A DNA stretch of 64,000 nucleotides from Catenovulum sp052056295. GTDB lineage: Bacteria > Pseudomonadota > Gammaproteobacteria > Enterobacterales > Alteromonadaceae. Below the pieces are notes generated by a model. The model was not told where the DNA came from. It worked only from the letters and a program-made list of their open reading frames with translations, and ran no database searches. Below, piece by piece: positions 32,870 to 42,512 of this stretch; the stretch's first letter is position 1, and each line of letters begins with the position of its first letter. The stretch covers positions 2,356,001 through 2,420,000 of the forward strand of contig NZ_CP182493.1 in NCBI RefSeq assembly GCF_052056295.1. Direction: 5' to 3'. A program made the translations under genes and the position numbers.

Positions 32870-34321
32870 ATGAAATATCGCGCGATAATAAGAATATTAG
32901 GCATTTTGGTCGGTATATTTAGTTTTACTATGTTGCCGCCTGCGTTGGTTTCACTGATTTATAAAGACGGTGGTGGTTTAGCTTTTGTTTTAGCATTTGT
33001 TGCGAGCTTTTTAATTGGCTTAACCATGTGGTACCCAAACCGCCAAGAAGTCAGTGAATTAAAAGCTCGAGAAGGCTTTTTAATTGTAGTGTTGTTTTGG
33101 ACTGTTCTGGGATTAGCGGGGGCACTACCTTTTGCGTTTATGAGTGCACCGTCAATTAGTATGACGGACGCCATATTTGAAAGTTTTTCTGGTTTAACCA
33201 CCACTGGGGCAACCGTTTTAACTGGCCTAGATTTTTATCCGAAAGCTGTTTTGTTTTACCGCCAACAACTGCAATGGTTAGGTGGCATGGGGATAATCGT
33301 TTTGGCTGTGGCCATTTTACCTATGTTAGGTGTCGGTGGTTTGCAGTTATATCGAGCGGAAACGCCAGGGCCGGTTAAAGATTCAAAAATGACCCCGCGC
33401 ATTGCCGATACAGCTAAACATTTGTGGTACATCTACCTTACTTTAACGCTTGCTTGTGCCGGTGCTTATTGGCTAGCTGGTATGACTTTTTTTGATGCAA
33501 TCTGTCATTCGTTTTCAACTATAGCTATAGGTGGTTTTTCTACCCATGACGCCAGCTTAGGTTATTTCGATAGCCCTATTATCAACTGGATCTGTGTGGT
33601 GTTTTTGTTGATCTCTGGGGTTAACTTTGCACTGCATTATGGTGTTGTTAAAACCCGTTCAATTTTTAATTATTTTAAAGATCCTGAATTTAAAATATTT
33701 TTATTAATTCAGCTCGCACTGACTTTGTTGTGTTTTACCGTGCTGTGGCAGCATCAAGTGTACGACACAGCAGAAACCGCCTTTAACCAAGCCGCATTTC
33801 AAGCTGTATCTATCAGCACAACCGCTGGTTTTGCTACCGACTCATTTGCCGATTGGCCACTGTTTTTACCTATTTTATTACTCTTCGCCAGCTTTATTGG
33901 CGGCTGCGCTGGTTCAACCGGTGGTGGGTTAAAAGTAGTGCGAGTGGTTTTGTTATATTTACAAGGTGTACGAGAGCTTAACCGTTTAGTTCACCCAAAA
34001 GCCGTGTTCTCAATTAAGTTAGGCCGCCGTGCATTACCTGATAAAGTGGTTGATGCAATTTGGGGATTCTTCTCTGCTTATGCGTTAGTTTTTGTAATAA
34101 CTATGATAAGCCTAATGGCTACAGGTATGAACGACCTAACCGCATTCTCAGCGACCGCAGCCTGTTTAAACAACCTAGGCCCAGGTTTAGGTGAAGTTGC
34201 CGCGCACTTTGGCAATATTCCAGATACCGCCAAACAGATTTTAGTGGTTGCTATGTTATTTGGCCGACTTGAGATATTTACTTTATTGGTACTGTTTACC
34301 CCGACATTTTGGCGGTCGTAG
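32870..34321 (+). CDS. trkH: Trk potassium uptake protein TrkH
   Basis: TrkH is the membrane pore of the Trk potassium transporter, gated by TrkA rings in the cytoplasm. The 483-residue protein has about ten transmembrane helices arranged as four M1-P-M2 repeats. Filter-type sequences are visible: SGLTTTGATVL, STIAIGGFST, STTAGFATDSFA and CLNNLGPGLG. A GGCAGSTGGGLKV segment lies before the last repeat. The matching trkA is 2.5 kb away on the opposite strand. Confidence 0.95.
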   Translation: MKYRAIIRILGILVGIFSFTMLPPALVSLIYKDGGGLAFVLAFVASFLIGLTMWYPNRQEVSELKAREGFLIVVLFWTVLGLAGALPFAFMSAPSISMTDAIFESFSGLTTTGATVLTGLDFYPKAVLFYRQQLQWLGGMGIIVLAVAILPMLGVGGLQLYRAETPGPVKDSKMTPRIADTAKHLWYIYLTLTLACAGAYWLAGMTFFDAICHSFSTIAIGGFSTHDASLGYFDSPIINWICVVFLLISGVNFALHYGVVKTRSIFNYFKDPEFKIFLLIQLALTLLCFTVLWQHQVYDTAETAFNQAAFQAVSISTTAGFATDSFADWPLFLPILLLFASFIGGCAGSTGGGLKVVRVVLLYLQGVRELNRLVHPKAVFSIKLGRRALPDKVVDAIWGFFSAYALVFVITMISLMATGMNDLTAFSATAACLNNLGPGLGEVAAHFGNIPDTAKQILVVAMLFGRLEIFTLLVLFTPTFWRS

Positions 34322-34361
34322 GTGTTTAATGCTCTATGTTTATCGAACTAGGTGAATGGAT

Positions 34362-34805
34362 ATGAAATATTGGACAAGGTTTGTTGCTATTTTACTGATC
34401 TATACCACAGCTTCAGGCTGGGTTATTGCTGAGGATAAAGAGGAGTATTATCTATCAATCGATCATAAAGGTAACCTTTCAATTAATGTGCGAAATGCAA
34501 GCTACTCTGAAATATCATCTTCTTATTCGCTTTGCATTGATTCAGGTGGTGGGCCTAGATTAAGGTTTGAGGATAGACCAACTGGGGTGATTTATAGAGT
34601 GAAATACCCATTTAAGGCACACTGTACATATTTTTCAGGGCAAAAAATTCCAAGGTATACAACGCTTGGGCAAGTCTATAGCCAAGACTCAATCATGGCG
34701 ATATATGAGTTGCCCTCTGAGGTTGAATTGACAATCACGGCTGAGTTTTGTGCTACTGATAACGATTGTTTTGTTACATCACCAATTGTTTTTACATTCA
34801 AATAG
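34362..34805 (+). CDS. Small exported protein of unknown function
   Basis: I do not recognise the family. From ATG 34362 it has 147 residues; AGGTGA lies six bases upstream, whereas an ATG two codons earlier has no spacing from it. The signal peptide (KYWTRFVAILLIYTTASGW) ends near residue 23. The mature part is predicted beta-rich with four cysteines, likely two disulfides (SLCIDSGGG, AHCTYF, AEFCATDNDCF). It is free of motifs. It lies after trkH and converges with trkA. Its codon use is less biased than that of its neighbours, as in recently acquired or weakly expressed genes. Confidence 0.55.
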   Translation: MKYWTRFVAILLIYTTASGWVIAEDKEEYYLSIDHKGNLSINVRNASYSEISSSYSLCIDSGGGPRLRFEDRPTGVIYRVKYPFKAHCTYFSGQKIPRYTTLGQVYSQDSIMAIYELPSEVELTITAEFCATDNDCFVTSPIVFTFK

Positions 34806-34860
34806 CAGCTGGTAACGGCCCAATCTATTAACAACCTAAAAGTTGGTGTGGACAGCTAGT

Positions 34861-36246
34861 CTAGAAAAACAGCGCCGTTGGCTGGAAGAGTTTTTCTACT
34901 TCACTAACATATTTTTTCTCGACCAAAAATAAAATCACATGGTCGTTTGACTCTATCACTGTGCTGTTATGCGCAATAATCACTTCGTCTTTACGTACCA
35001 CTGCGCCTATGGTTGTGCCAGGTGGTAGTTTGATATCTTTAATTTGCCGGCCGACTACTTTTGAGGTTTCTTTATCACCATGGGCGATTGCTTCAATTGC
35101 TTCAGCGGCACCGCGGCGTAAAGAATATACATTAACTATGTCGCCTTTACGCACATAAGTTAATAGCGCAGAAATGGTTGCTTGTTGTGGTGAAATGGCG
35201 ATATCAATTTCGCCACCTTGAACTAAATCAACATAAGCTGTGTGTTGAATTAGCACCATAGTTTTTTGTGCACCTAAGCGTTTCGCGAGCATGGCCGCCA
35301 TAATATTCGCTTCGTCGTCATTGGTTACTGCAATAAATACATCAACTTGTTCTATATGTTCTTCGTTTAGTAGTTCAGGATCAGCCGCATCACCACAAAA
35401 TACGATAGTGTTTTCTAGGTTTTCAGATAAATGCGCGGCGCGCTCAGGATTGCGTTCAATCAGTTTTACTTTATGCGTGCTTTCTAACTGGCGAGCTAAA
35501 CCTGCACCTATATTACCACCACCGGCTATCATAATGCGTTTGTACGAAGCTTCGAGCTTTTGTAACTCACTCATTACTGCACGAATATGTTTAGTTGCAG
35601 CGATAAAAAATACTTCGTCATCTGCTTCAATCACTGTTGTGCCGAGCGGACGAATAGGACGGCCTTGACGATAAATTGCGGCTACGCGGGTATCTACGTT
35701 CGGCATATGTTCACGTAACGCAGATAGCGCATGGCCTACCAACATACCACCATAATAAGCTTTTACCGCAACTAAACTCGCTTTACCACCAGCAAAACCC
35801 ATAACTTGCAAAGCACCTGGGTAGTCAATTAGACGTTTAATGTATTTAGTTACTAATTGCTCAGGCGAGATAATATTATCCACTGGCATATCGTGGTCGT
35901 GGAATAACTGAGTGCGGTATTTGGTATATTGTTCTGAACGAATACGCGCAATTTTATTTGGTGTATGAAATAGGGTGTAAGCAACTTGGCAGGCAACCAT
36001 ATTGGTTTCGTCGCTGTTAGTTACCGCCACCAATAAATCAGCATCTTCAGCGCCAGCTTTTTTCAAAACGTCTGGGTGGCTTGCTTGGCCAACTATCACT
36101 TGAATGTCGAGCTTATCTTGCAACTCACGTAAACGCATTGCATCAGCATCCACCAAAGTGATGTCGTTTTTACTTTTGTGCTCGCCAACTAAGTTTTCCG
36201 CTAAAGTTGCGCCCACTTGGCCTGCGCCTAAGATAATTATTTTCAT
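34861..36246 (-). CDS. trkA: Trk potassium transporter regulatory subunit TrkA
   Basis: TrkA is the cytoplasmic NAD-binding ring that gates TrkH. The 461 residues contain two RCK units, each with a Rossmann N-part and a TrkA_C part. The first GxGxxG is IIILGAGQVGATLAENL at the N-terminus, the second MIAGGGNIGAGLARQL near residue 240. NSDETNMVACQVA and NDDEANIMAAMLA follow in each repeat. It is the last gene of the def-fmt-rsmB-trkA operon, in the order also found in E. coli. Confidence 0.96.
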   Translation of the reverse strand: MKIIILGAGQVGATLAENLVGEHKSKNDITLVDADAMRLRELQDKLDIQVIVGQASHPDVLKKAGAEDADLLVAVTNSDETNMVACQVAYTLFHTPNKIARIRSEQYTKYRTQLFHDHDMPVDNIISPEQLVTKYIKRLIDYPGALQVMGFAGGKASLVAVKAYYGGMLVGHALSALREHMPNVDTRVAAIYRQGRPIRPLGTTVIEADDEVFFIAATKHIRAVMSELQKLEASYKRIMIAGGGNIGAGLARQLESTHKVKLIERNPERAAHLSENLENTIVFCGDAADPELLNEEHIEQVDVFIAVTNDDEANIMAAMLAKRLGAQKTMVLIQHTAYVDLVQGGEIDIAISPQQATISALLTYVRKGDIVNVYSLRRGAAEAIEAIAHGDKETSKVVGRQIKDIKLPPGTTIGAVVRKDEVIIAHNSTVIESNDHVILFLVEKKYVSEVEKLFQPTALFF

Positions 36247-36276
36247 AATTGTGCTGATTTACCCTGGTTTTTGTAT

Positions 36277-37569
36277 TTATGCTTGTTTTTTCAATACAGC
36301 GTAATAAAAGCCGTCCATGTTTTGTTGGTTTGGCAATATTTGCCAACCTGGATCAGCCGCTGTGTCTGAGGCAAAAATACTTTGTAACTCTGCATCCGAT
36401 GTTTGTGCCAAAAATTGGCTGATCTGTTGTTTGTTTTCTTGCGGTAATACCGAACAAGTTGCATAGACTAAAGTGCCACCTGGTTTAAGTATTTGCCACA
36501 TTTGTTTAAGTATTTTGTGCTGCAGTTGTGCAAGTTGCTGAATATCATCTTCGCGGCGCAAATATAAAATATCTGGATGGCGACGAATCACACCTGTTGC
36601 TGAACATGGTGCATCTAATAAGATACGATCGTATAAAATACCATCCCACCATTGTTGTGGTTCACTGGCATCGCCTGCAATTACATGTGCTTGTTGATTA
36701 AGCCGTTCAAGGTTTTGTTCAACACGCTCAAGTCGCTCAACTTCAATATCTAGTGCATCTACTTGAGCTTTTGGGGCTAACTCCAAAATATGTGTGGTTT
36801 TGCCACCTGGTGCAGCACAAGCATCTAATATGCGTTCACCATCTTGTGGTTGTAATAAACGCGCGGCATTTTGTGCAGCAGCGTCTTGTACTGTGCACGC
36901 ACCATCAAAAAAGTTTGGTAGCTTATCAACGGCTAATGGTGCGTCTAATTTAATACTGTGTGGATTCTTTTTGTCGGCAATAAAGTTAATTTCAGCCTGT
37001 TGCAACAGGGCATAATAACTCTGTGCATCAGCATACTGTTGCTGATTGATGCGCAGCCACATAGGCGCTTGTTGCAAATTAGCCGCGATTATTTTTTTAA
37101 AGCCTTTTGGATAAGCTTGTTTTAATTGTTTGACTAACCAGTTCGGATGGGTGGCTTGCACATCTTGTGGGTTATCCAAAGGCAAAGTATCACGTTCGCG
37201 CTGAAACTCTCGCAGTATCGCATTTATCATGTTAGTAAATGCATACAAACCCATTTGTTTACTAGCTTCAACGGTTTCGTCTATTGCGGCATGCTCTGCT
37301 GCTTTTTCATCAAGTAATTGATAGATACCAATTGCTAACAAATAACGTAATTGATTAAGCTCAGGTTTTAACTTGGTATGGCAAAGCTGGTTAATCAAAC
37401 GGTTCAGTTTTGGAAACTGGCGTAAACAGCCATAACAAAAATCTTGAATTTGCCCTTTTTGCGAAGCGGATAAATCTTTAGGCAATTGCGCGAGACAAGC
37501 GGTTAACGATTTTTGCTCGTCTAATACCGCATAGATAATTTGCGCACTGAGCGCGCGAGTATTTAGCAC
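36277..37569 (-). CDS. rsmB: 16S rRNA m5C967 methyltransferase RsmB
   Basis: RsmB methylates cytosine 967 of 16S rRNA. The 430 residues show the N-terminal NusB-like RNA-binding domain (LSASQKGQIQDFCYGCLRQF; HAAIDETVEASKQMG) and the C-terminal SAM domain with ILDACAAPGGKTTHILEL, DRILLDAPCSATGVIRRHPD and the catalytic cysteine region VYATCSV. Its start overlaps the end of fmt by 7 bp. trkA follows 30 bp downstream. Confidence 0.96.
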   Translation of the reverse strand: MLNTRALSAQIIYAVLDEQKSLTACLAQLPKDLSASQKGQIQDFCYGCLRQFPKLNRLINQLCHTKLKPELNQLRYLLAIGIYQLLDEKAAEHAAIDETVEASKQMGLYAFTNMINAILREFQRERDTLPLDNPQDVQATHPNWLVKQLKQAYPKGFKKIIAANLQQAPMWLRINQQQYADAQSYYALLQQAEINFIADKKNPHSIKLDAPLAVDKLPNFFDGACTVQDAAAQNAARLLQPQDGERILDACAAPGGKTTHILELAPKAQVDALDIEVERLERVEQNLERLNQQAHVIAGDASEPQQWWDGILYDRILLDAPCSATGVIRRHPDILYLRREDDIQQLAQLQHKILKQMWQILKPGGTLVYATCSVLPQENKQQISQFLAQTSDAELQSIFASDTAADPGWQILPNQQNMDGFYYAVLKKQA

Positions 37570-38504
37570 AATTGTGTTCCTTGTTGAAACCAGTCTGCTC
37601 GGCCATTCAATATATCTGCAACTGCCAGAGGTTTTTTACCCGGTAATTGCAATTCGAGCAAACGTAAAATACCTTCAGAAGTTTGCACATCAATACCACT
37701 TTTATCTGCTTGCACTATTGTGCCAGCAGGTAGTTGTTTATCTGAGCTTAATATTTGTGCTTTATGCACTTTAATTGCCTGGTTATTGCAGTTAAAAAAT
37801 GCCATAGGCCAAGGGTTAAAAGCGCGAATGTTGCGTTCAAGCTGAGCTGCAGGCAATTGCCAATCAATTAAAGCTTCTTCTTTGCTGAGTTTTTTTGCAT
37901 AACTCGCTTGGCTGTCATCTTGGGCTTCAGCCACTGCAGTGCCAGCTTCAATTTGGTGGATGCAATCAATTAAAGCTTTTGGGCCTAATTCTGCCAGTTT
38001 GTTGTATAAAGTTGCAGAAGTATCTTGCTCTGCGATTTTTATCTGTGCTTTTAACAGCATGTCACCTGTATCTAAACCAATATCCATCTGCATTATAGTC
38101 ACACCAGCGTATTCATCCCCCGCCCAAATTGAACGCTGAATCGGCGCTGCACCACGCCATTTGGGTAATAACGAACCATGCACATTAATACAGCCTAATC
38201 TTGGTGTATCTAACACCACTTGTGGCAATAACAAACCATAAGCAACCACAACCATTAAATTTGCATTTAACTCAGCAAGTTGCTGTTGTGCATCAACATC
38301 TTTTAAAGACTCAGGTTGAAACACGGGCAGGTTATTTTCTAACGCTAACTGTTTCACCGCGGATGCTTGTAGCTTTTTACCGCGTCCAGCGGGTCTATCT
38401 GGTTGAGTATATACAGCAATGATTTCATGCTCAGACGACAATAATGCAGCTAAATGCTGTGCGGCAAAGTCAGGCGTGCCAGCAAAGATAATTTTTAATG
38501 CCAA
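37563..38504 (-). CDS. fmt: Methionyl-tRNA formyltransferase
   Basis: Fmt formylates initiator Met-tRNA for translation start. The 313 residues carry KIIFAGTPDFAAQHLAALL at the N-terminus, the folate-site HGSLLPKWRGAAPIQRSIWAGD (catalytic Asn/His/Asp region around N108-H110) and TGDMLLK. The C-terminal OB-like domain binds tRNA. It lies 9 bp downstream of def, so formylation and deformylation genes are coupled, and it overlaps rsmB. Confidence 0.97.
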   Translation of the reverse strand: MALKIIFAGTPDFAAQHLAALLSSEHEIIAVYTQPDRPAGRGKKLQASAVKQLALENNLPVFQPESLKDVDAQQQLAELNANLMVVVAYGLLLPQVVLDTPRLGCINVHGSLLPKWRGAAPIQRSIWAGDEYAGVTIMQMDIGLDTGDMLLKAQIKIAEQDTSATLYNKLAELGPKALIDCIHQIEAGTAVAEAQDDSQASYAKKLSKEEALIDWQLPAAQLERNIRAFNPWPMAFFNCNNQAIKVHKAQILSSDKQLPAGTIVQADKSGIDVQTSEGILRLLELQLPGKKPLAVADILNGRADWFQQGTQLC

Positions 38505-38513
38505 ACCAATACC

Positions 38514-39032
38514 TTATTTTTTCGCTTGTTTTGCAGCAAGCTTAGCTTCTTTCTCTAATTTCTTTTTGATCATTTGACGTTTAAGTGGCGACAAATAATC
38601 AACAAACAGTTTGCCGTTTAAATGGTCTAATTCGTGCTGAATACAAATTGCCATTAAACCATCTGCCTTTAAACTAAACTCTTCACCGTTTTTATCTAAC
38701 GCCTTGACTGTTACTACATCTGCACGCTCAACCTTGGCGTAAACACCCGGGAAAGACAAACAGCCTTCTTCGTGAATGCGATGGCCTTGTGCTTCAACAA
38801 TTTCAGGATTGATAAAAACTTTAGGTTCGTTTTGCTCTTCGCTGCAGTCGGCAACAAAAATTCTATGGATTACATCTACTTGGGTAGAAGCCAAACCAAC
38901 ACCTTGCGACTCATACATGGTTGCAACCATGTCATCACAAATTGTTTTAATTTCGTCGGTAACTTTTTCAACCGGTTGAGCAACTGTGCGCAATCGCTCA
39001 TCTGGGAACTTTAATACTTGATAAATCGCCAT
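38514..39032 (-). CDS. def: Peptide deformylase
   Basis: Def removes the formyl group from nascent proteins using a metal ion. The 172 residues contain all three motifs: GVGLASTQV near residue 46, EEGCLSFPG near 90 and QHELDHLNG near 134, whose Cys and two His bind the metal and whose Glu is catalytic. The first gene of def-fmt-rsmB-trkA, it diverges from the LysM gene. The C-terminus is Lys/Ala-rich, as in many gammaproteobacterial Def proteins. Confidence 0.97.
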   Translation of the reverse strand: MAIYQVLKFPDERLRTVAQPVEKVTDEIKTICDDMVATMYESQGVGLASTQVDVIHRIFVADCSEEQNEPKVFINPEIVEAQGHRIHEEGCLSFPGVYAKVERADVVTVKALDKNGEEFSLKADGLMAICIQHELDHLNGKLFVDYLSPLKRQMIKKKLEKEAKLAAKQAKK

Positions 39033-39158
39033 AATATTATGTAATTTTAACTACTTTTGTGTAAATTTTAAGTTATGCTGTAATGCTATACTTACTTGAT
39101 AGACATTTTATAACTATTAGACGCATATTCATAATAATTCGTCACACAAGGACGCAGT

Positions 39159-40268
39159 ATGTATAAATATTTAAAATTTAGCTTTTTATGCATGTTAATC
39201 GTGGCAACTCAATCGATTGCTGATGTATTAAAAATTCGCGACGATGCACCACAAGAATATGTGGTGAAAAAGGGCGATACGCTGTGGGACATTTCAGCTT
39301 TATTTTTAAATTCTCCTTGGAAGTGGCCTAAACTCTGGGGCATGAACCCACAAATTGAAAATCCACATTTAATTTATCCTGGTGATGTATTGGCTTTGAT
39401 TTATGATGAGCAAGGTCAACCTAAGCTAGTGGTTAAAACCGCTGCAAATAATAATGTTGTTAAGTTGTCTCCGTCTAAACGTATCCAGTACAAACGCTAC
39501 GAAGCTATTGCTACTCTGCCGTTAAATGTGATCACGCCTTATTTGAATTACGAACGAACCTTGTTTGAAAACGAGTTTGACTCTGCGTCTATGGTGATTG
39601 GTGGTGATACTAATACCAAAAATAAAGTGAAGGGTGATTTAATTTACGCAACAGGTGAGTTAGACACAGGCAAGTTGTACGGGGTTTACCGCAAAATTAG
39701 AGAGTACGATACAGGTTTCTTCTCAAGTAATGCTCAGGAACTAAAACTCACAGGTACGGCGCGGGTTTTAAGTAGTGAGGATGAAGAGAAAGATCACCCA
39801 GCGCGTTTACGTATAGTTACTAGTAAAAGTGAAGTACGTTCTGGCGATAAACTTTTATCTTTGTTAACTGACCAATCTTTACCAGCAACTTTTACTTTGA
39901 CCATTCCAGAGCAAGCGATAGACGCGAAAATTTTAACTTCTTCAAGTGGTTTATCTGAATTCAGTAAACTTGAAGTTGTGGTGATTAACTCAGGTAGCAA
40001 ACATGGGTTAAAACCTGGACATGTTTTGGGCGTTTATCGTCAAGGCCCAGATATAATTATGGATGACGACCAACCTGTTTATACAGAAGATGCAGGTCGT
40101 TTTAGTCAGTTTTTCCACCGCTTTAATCCATTTAGTGATTATGAAATGCCTTTTGAAGCAATTGGTAATTTAGTTGTATTTAAAACATACAATGAATTAA
40201 GTTATGCACTGGTGACTGATACAAAAAAAGCATTGCAGTTAGGTGATATGGTTGCTTTACCTGAATAA
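39159..40268 (+). CDS. LysM peptidoglycan-binding protein
   Basis: This 369-residue exported protein has a signal peptide ending near residue 22. A LysM domain at about 33-80 (YVVKKGDTLWDISALFLNSP...NPHLIYPGDVLAL) should bind peptidoglycan. The remainder is predicted beta-rich, with no catalytic motif. Genes of this kind lie between def and dprA in many marine gammaproteobacteria; its role is probably in the cell wall but is not established. AAGGACG precedes the ATG well. dprA follows 12 bp downstream. Confidence 0.88.
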   Translation: MYKYLKFSFLCMLIVATQSIADVLKIRDDAPQEYVVKKGDTLWDISALFLNSPWKWPKLWGMNPQIENPHLIYPGDVLALIYDEQGQPKLVVKTAANNNVVKLSPSKRIQYKRYEAIATLPLNVITPYLNYERTLFENEFDSASMVIGGDTNTKNKVKGDLIYATGELDTGKLYGVYRKIREYDTGFFSSNAQELKLTGTARVLSSEDEEKDHPARLRIVTSKSEVRSGDKLLSLLTDQSLPATFTLTIPEQAIDAKILTSSSGLSEFSKLEVVVINSGSKHGLKPGHVLGVYRQGPDIIMDDDQPVYTEDAGRFSQFFHRFNPFSDYEMPFEAIGNLVVFKTYNELSYALVTDTKKALQLGDMVALPE

Positions 40269-40280
40269 ATAGGATTACTC

Positions 40281-41387
40281 ATGGATGACACTACCCGCGC
40301 ATGGCTGCGCATTAAACAACTTGGTTTGCGTTCGCGTAAATGGATGCAACAACTGACATACAGGTCGTTAGATAAAGTTCTGGCCGATCCTGAACATAAG
40401 TTACTTAGTTATGGTTTTAAAGCACAAGACATAGCTGAGTTGAATTCAATCCCGCATGAGCTGATAGAGCAGCAAATAGCTTGGCAGCAAAGTAATCCTG
40501 CTCATCATATTATCCATTGGCAGCATCCAGCTTACCCTGAACAACTTAAACAAATTGCTTCTGCACCTTTTGTTTTATATGCGATAGGTGATATTGAACT
40601 CCTCAAACAGCCGCAAGTTGCTTTAGTTGGCAGCCGTAATGCCTCACATTATGGTGCTGAAAATGCCTTTTGTTTTGCCAGAGATATAGCCAGCAAAGGT
40701 TTAGTGGTAACCAGCGGGTTTGCTAGTGGTATCGACGGCCAAGCACATAAAGGGGCATTAGCGGCTAATGGTAAAACCATAGCTGTGTTTGGCACTGGGG
40801 TTGATGTAATTTATCCAGCAAGGCATAAAACTTTATACCAACAAATCGCACAAACAGGTTTGATCTTATCCGAGTTTGAACCGGGCACCCAGCCCCGCCC
40901 AAAACACTTCCCAAGGCGCAACCGTTTAATTAGTGGTCTGAGTTTAGGTGTATTGGTGGTCGAAGCTGCTCCAAAAAGTGGTTCCTTGATAACAGCTAAA
41001 TATGCGTTAGAACAAGGGCGTGAAGTATACGCAATACCCGGCAGCATTCATGACCCACGCACCTTAGGTTGTCATCAAATCATTCAGCAAGGGGCTAAAT
41101 TAGTTACCCAAACGGCCGATATATTAAATGAGTTATCCGTTTGGCATTGGTTATCTGAACCAACAGAAATTGCAGAAAATTCGGAAAAAATGCAAAAAAG
41201 TCACAAAGAAAACTTCACAAGTAACGAATTGTTGGTTAAGTTAGACTATGAGGTCACCTCTATTGATGAACTGGTGGCAAGGACTCAGCAGTCAATTGAA
41301 GTAGTGTTATCTCAACTCTTGGATCTTGAACTTCAAGGTCTTATCGCTGCTACATCGGGTGGTTACATTCGATTGAGGAGGGAATAA
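40281..41387 (+). CDS. dprA: DNA-processing protein DprA
   Basis: DprA loads RecA on incoming single-stranded DNA during transformation. The 368 residues have an N-terminal SAM-like helical part, the Rossmann core (VALVGSRNASHYG, TSGFASGIDGQAHKGAL, AVFGTGVDVIYPARHK, FPRRNRLISGLS, EAAPKSGSLITA) and a C-terminal winged-helix (EVTSIDELVARTQQSIEVVLSQL). The gene is intact, but no other competence gene is in the window. It lies in the LysM-dprA-smg run. Confidence 0.95.
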   Translation: MDDTTRAWLRIKQLGLRSRKWMQQLTYRSLDKVLADPEHKLLSYGFKAQDIAELNSIPHELIEQQIAWQQSNPAHHIIHWQHPAYPEQLKQIASAPFVLYAIGDIELLKQPQVALVGSRNASHYGAENAFCFARDIASKGLVVTSGFASGIDGQAHKGALAANGKTIAVFGTGVDVIYPARHKTLYQQIAQTGLILSEFEPGTQPRPKHFPRRNRLISGLSLGVLVVEAAPKSGSLITAKYALEQGREVYAIPGSIHDPRTLGCHQIIQQGAKLVTQTADILNELSVWHWLSEPTEIAENSEKMQKSHKENFTSNELLVKLDYEVTSIDELVARTQQSIEVVLSQLLDLELQGLIAATSGGYIRLRRE

Positions 41388-41390
41388 ATT

Positions 41391-41867
41391 ATGTTTGATA
41401 TCCTCATGTACTTGTTTGAGAACTATATTCATAGTGAAACTGAAGTGTTTGTAGATCACGATCAGTTAACTGATGAATTAATCAAAGCAGGTTTTGAAGT
41501 CGATGAGATTTATAAAGCACTCGACTGGCTTGAAAAGCTAGCCGATTTGCAAAACTCAGACACAATTCCTTACCTAACTAAAAATTCACCATGTTCTTCG
41601 GTGCGTATTTATACTGACGAAGAAGTCATGCGCTTGGATGCGGAGAGTCGTGGATTTATTTTGTTCTTAGAACAAATTAATGTGTTAGACACTGAAACGC
41701 GTGAAATGGTGATTGATAGAGTAATGGCATTAGAAACACCTGAATTTATGTTAGACGACCTTAAATGGGTTGTGTTGATGGTGTTGTTCAACGTGCCAGG
41801 GCATGAAAATGCTTATACTCAAATGGAAGAATTGGTGTTCGAAGAACCCGATGGTCCATTACACTAA
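41391..41867 (+). CDS. smg: Smg protein (DUF494)
   Basis: Smg is a conserved gammaproteobacterial protein of unknown function, always near dprA. The 158 acidic residues match DUF494: MFDILMYLFENYIHSE at the start, IYTDEEVMRLDAESRGFILFLEQINVLD near residue 70 and ALETPEFMLDDLKWVVLMVLFNVPG near 115. The start is 3 bp after dprA; the ribosome site GAGGAGGG lies within the end of dprA, showing translational coupling. Confidence 0.95.
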   Translation: MFDILMYLFENYIHSETEVFVDHDQLTDELIKAGFEVDEIYKALDWLEKLADLQNSDTIPYLTKNSPCSSVRIYTDEEVMRLDAESRGFILFLEQINVLDTETREMVIDRVMALETPEFMLDDLKWVVLMVLFNVPGHENAYTQMEELVFEEPDGPLH

Positions 41868-41900
41868 TTAATTACCCTATGGAGCACCTTCTGGGCAGCA

Positions 41901-42458
41901 ATGACTAAAGATTCACAGTTATTCGAACATATCGCGAACAAGCGTGAATCCTGTCCGGAATGTGGCGAAGCTCTGGTATTTCGCAATGGTAAAGCAGGAC
42001 CTTTTTTAGGTTGTAGCGCTTATCCAAAATGTGATTACACCAAAGCTTTGCATCCAGAACATGATCCTGATCTGGATCGGCTTATCCCTGACTCTCAGTG
42101 TCCCGAATGCTCAAAACCGCTTGCGGTTAAACATGGGCGATTTGGTATCTTTATTGGTTGCTCAGGTTTTCCTGACTGTCACTTTATCGAAAATAAAGAT
42201 GGCCAAGAGGATAACGACACACAAATTGATTGCCCTAAATGTCAAAAAGGTCATTTACTGAAAAAACAAAATCGTTTTGGTAAAACCTTTTATCCCTGCT
42301 CTGCATACCCTAAATGTGATTATGCAGTGAACTTACCACCGGTTAAACAAAGCTGCGAAGCTTGCGGCTGGCCTGTCATGTTGCAAAAACATTTGCGTGG
42401 CAAAGACGTGCTTGTCTGTCCACAGAAAAAATGCGGTCATAAGGTTAGCTTAAGCTGA
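41901..42458 (+). CDS. Topoisomerase I-type zinc-ribbon protein (YrdD-like)
   Basis: The 185-residue protein is built of four topoisomerase I C-terminal zinc ribbons. Three have the CPxC...CSxxPxC pattern (CPECGEALVFRNGKAGPFLG; CPECSKPLAVKHGRFGIFIG; CPKCQKGHLLKK), and the fourth is CEACGWPVML...CPQKKCGH. It probably binds DNA, perhaps aiding topoisomerase I, but no enzyme domain is present. Family members (YrdD) lie between smg and tsaC in this conserved block. It follows smg by 33 bp with GGAGCACC nearby. Confidence 0.9.
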   Translation: MTKDSQLFEHIANKRESCPECGEALVFRNGKAGPFLGCSAYPKCDYTKALHPEHDPDLDRLIPDSQCPECSKPLAVKHGRFGIFIGCSGFPDCHFIENKDGQEDNDTQIDCPKCQKGHLLKKQNRFGKTFYPCSAYPKCDYAVNLPPVKQSCEACGWPVMLQKHLRGKDVLVCPQKKCGHKVSLS

Positions 42459-42512
42459 ATTTAATCAGTTAATCAGTATAATGAGCTATCTTCAATTTAG
42501 CTTTGTATTGCA